Shown here piece after piece: positions 63,352-64,000 of a DNA stretch of 64,000 nucleotides. This DNA is from Nocardioides sp. Root122 (lineage in GTDB: Bacteria > Actinomycetota > Actinomycetes > Propionibacteriales > Nocardioidaceae). The stretch's first letter is position 1. Every line of letters begins with the position of its first letter. Both the position numbers and the translations under genes were made by a program. The DNA lies in the NCBI RefSeq assembly GCF_001425025.1, contig NZ_LMDE01000003.1, positions 53,711-117,710 on the forward strand, read 5' to 3'. The notes under the pieces are model-generated. The model was not told where the DNA came from and searched no databases. It saw only the letters and a program-made list of their open reading frames with translations.

Positions 63352-63953
63352 CGTCCCCCTCCTTCGTTCGTCAGTGCGGTCCTCACCTTGGCCAGGCAGC
63401 GGGCCCGGGTGGGTCCGATGCTGCCCACGGGCATGTCGAGCTCCTGGCTCAGCGACTGGTAGTCGGGTCGTTCCATGAAGGCGATGACACGCAGCAGCTT
63501 GCGGCACCTCTCGTCCACGCTGGCGACGGCCCGCCACAACCGGGCGGCGTCGTCGTCGAGCACGGCGAGGGCCTCCGCCGACTCCTCGTCGGGGAGCACT
63601 GCGGCGAGCTTCTCGTCCTCCACCGGGGAGGCACGGCGTGCCTTCCTGGCGTGTTCGGCGGCGCCGCGCCTGGCTGAGGTGATCAGCCAGGCCGCGACGG
63701 CCCTGGGGTCCTGGATGGTGTGGTGCAGACGCACGAAGCCGAGCCACGTCGTCGCGACGACGTCCTCCGCCGACTGACGGTCGTGCCCGTAGGCCCTCAC
63801 CACGTGCCAGAGCACCGGCGTCATCGCGGTGACCAGATCATCCACGGCTGCGGCGTCCCCTGCCCGCCACGCCGTGAACGCCCCACTGGCTGTTTCCCAC
63901 GGTGACTGTTCGAGCTCCCCCTCAGCTCTTCGGTGATCCGACATGGTGACCAT
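63348..63953 (-). CDS. Sigma-70-family RNA polymerase sigma factor (ECF-like)
   Basis: About 201 aa. Region 2 (DLVTAMTPVLWHVVRAYGHDRQSAEDVVATTWLGFV) and region 4 (ERCRKLLRVIAFMERPDYQSLSQELDMPVGSIGPTRARCLAKV) are present, region 3 absent, as in ECF factors. No adjacent classical anti-sigma gene is seen; the 150-aa product overlapping downstream could fill that role. Starts at 63962, 63953 or 63944 are possible; 63953 has the better RBS spacing. Confidence 0.88.
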   Translation of the reverse strand: MVTMSDHRRAEGELEQSPWETASGAFTAWRAGDAAAVDDLVTAMTPVLWHVVRAYGHDRQSAEDVVATTWLGFVRLHHTIQDPRAVAAWLITSARRGAAEHARKARRASPVEDEKLAAVLPDEESAEALAVLDDDAARLWRAVASVDERCRKLLRVIAFMERPDYQSLSQELDMPVGSIGPTRARCLAKVRTALTNEGGGR

Positions 63954-64000
63954 TGTCCCCATGTCCTCTCAGGTAGGAGCGAGCGCCATGCTGATACGTC

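Overview
The window is high-GC DNA (roughly 70% G+C by eye) with tightly packed genes, many 4-nt ATGA/GTGA overlaps, frequent GTG starts and several leaderless-looking starts. Gene content (PspA with PspAA/PspAB partners, DUF3043, DUF6458, YlxR inside a nusA-infB locus, aa3-type ctaC/ctaD) points to an actinobacterium, most likely Nocardioides or a close relative in Nocardioidaceae. I saw no tRNA, rRNA or CRISPR array. Most of the window is chromosomal housekeeping sequence; the accessory part is about 53.3-64.0 kb.

Layout. 0-10.9 kb: cytochrome c oxidase ctaC-ctaD (ctaD runs off the left edge), a cysteine desulfurase/TusA pair, a PfkB sugar kinase, an A-type Fe-S carrier, glycerate kinase, a SRPBCC/GNAT pair, a GlgC-like nucleotidyltransferase and nadA. 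10.9-17.2 kb: an AlkZ-like protein and a membrane-stress operon pspA-pspAA-htpX-pspAB-histidine kinase. 17.2-24.9 kb: AzlCD exporter, secreted M4 protease, dapB, LysR/EamA pair, M16 peptidase. 25-28.2 kb: pnp and rpsO. 28.3-33.0 kb: a methyltransferase overlapping a molybdopterin oxidoreductase, then a PadR regulator with its membrane partner.

33.1-43.1 kb is a complete PTS locus in two divergent arms: enzyme I, an unusually large (580 aa) MDR-type dehydrogenase, mannitol-type IICB and IIA on the minus strand; a DeoR regulator, 1-phosphofructokinase, fructose IIABC and HPr on the plus strand. Together they could phosphorylate and import fructose and a hexitol and feed both into fructose-1,6-bisphosphate; no ordinary mtlD is present, so the MDR enzyme is the candidate polyol-phosphate dehydrogenase.

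43.1-52.3 kb is the translation block rimP-nusA-ylxR-infB-rbfA-truB-ribF (minus strand), interrupted by an alpha/beta hydrolase on the opposite strand between nusA and ylxR, and by two sister palindromes between infB and rbfA that show compensatory changes. 53.3-55.2 kb holds 32-bp tandem repeats and an IS110-family element whose 5' non-coding part may encode a bridge RNA; a 41-bp repeat at its left edge recurs at 58.9 kb. proS follows.

The right end (58.9-64.0 kb) groups a TPR-CHAT (caspase-like) protein, a subtilisin-family protease without a signal peptide, a 150-aa protein of unknown function and a sigma-70-family factor. I regard this as the best candidate for a little-described system: a protease pair under a dedicated sigma factor, perhaps a stress or conflict (cell-death/defence) module. 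That role is inference only.
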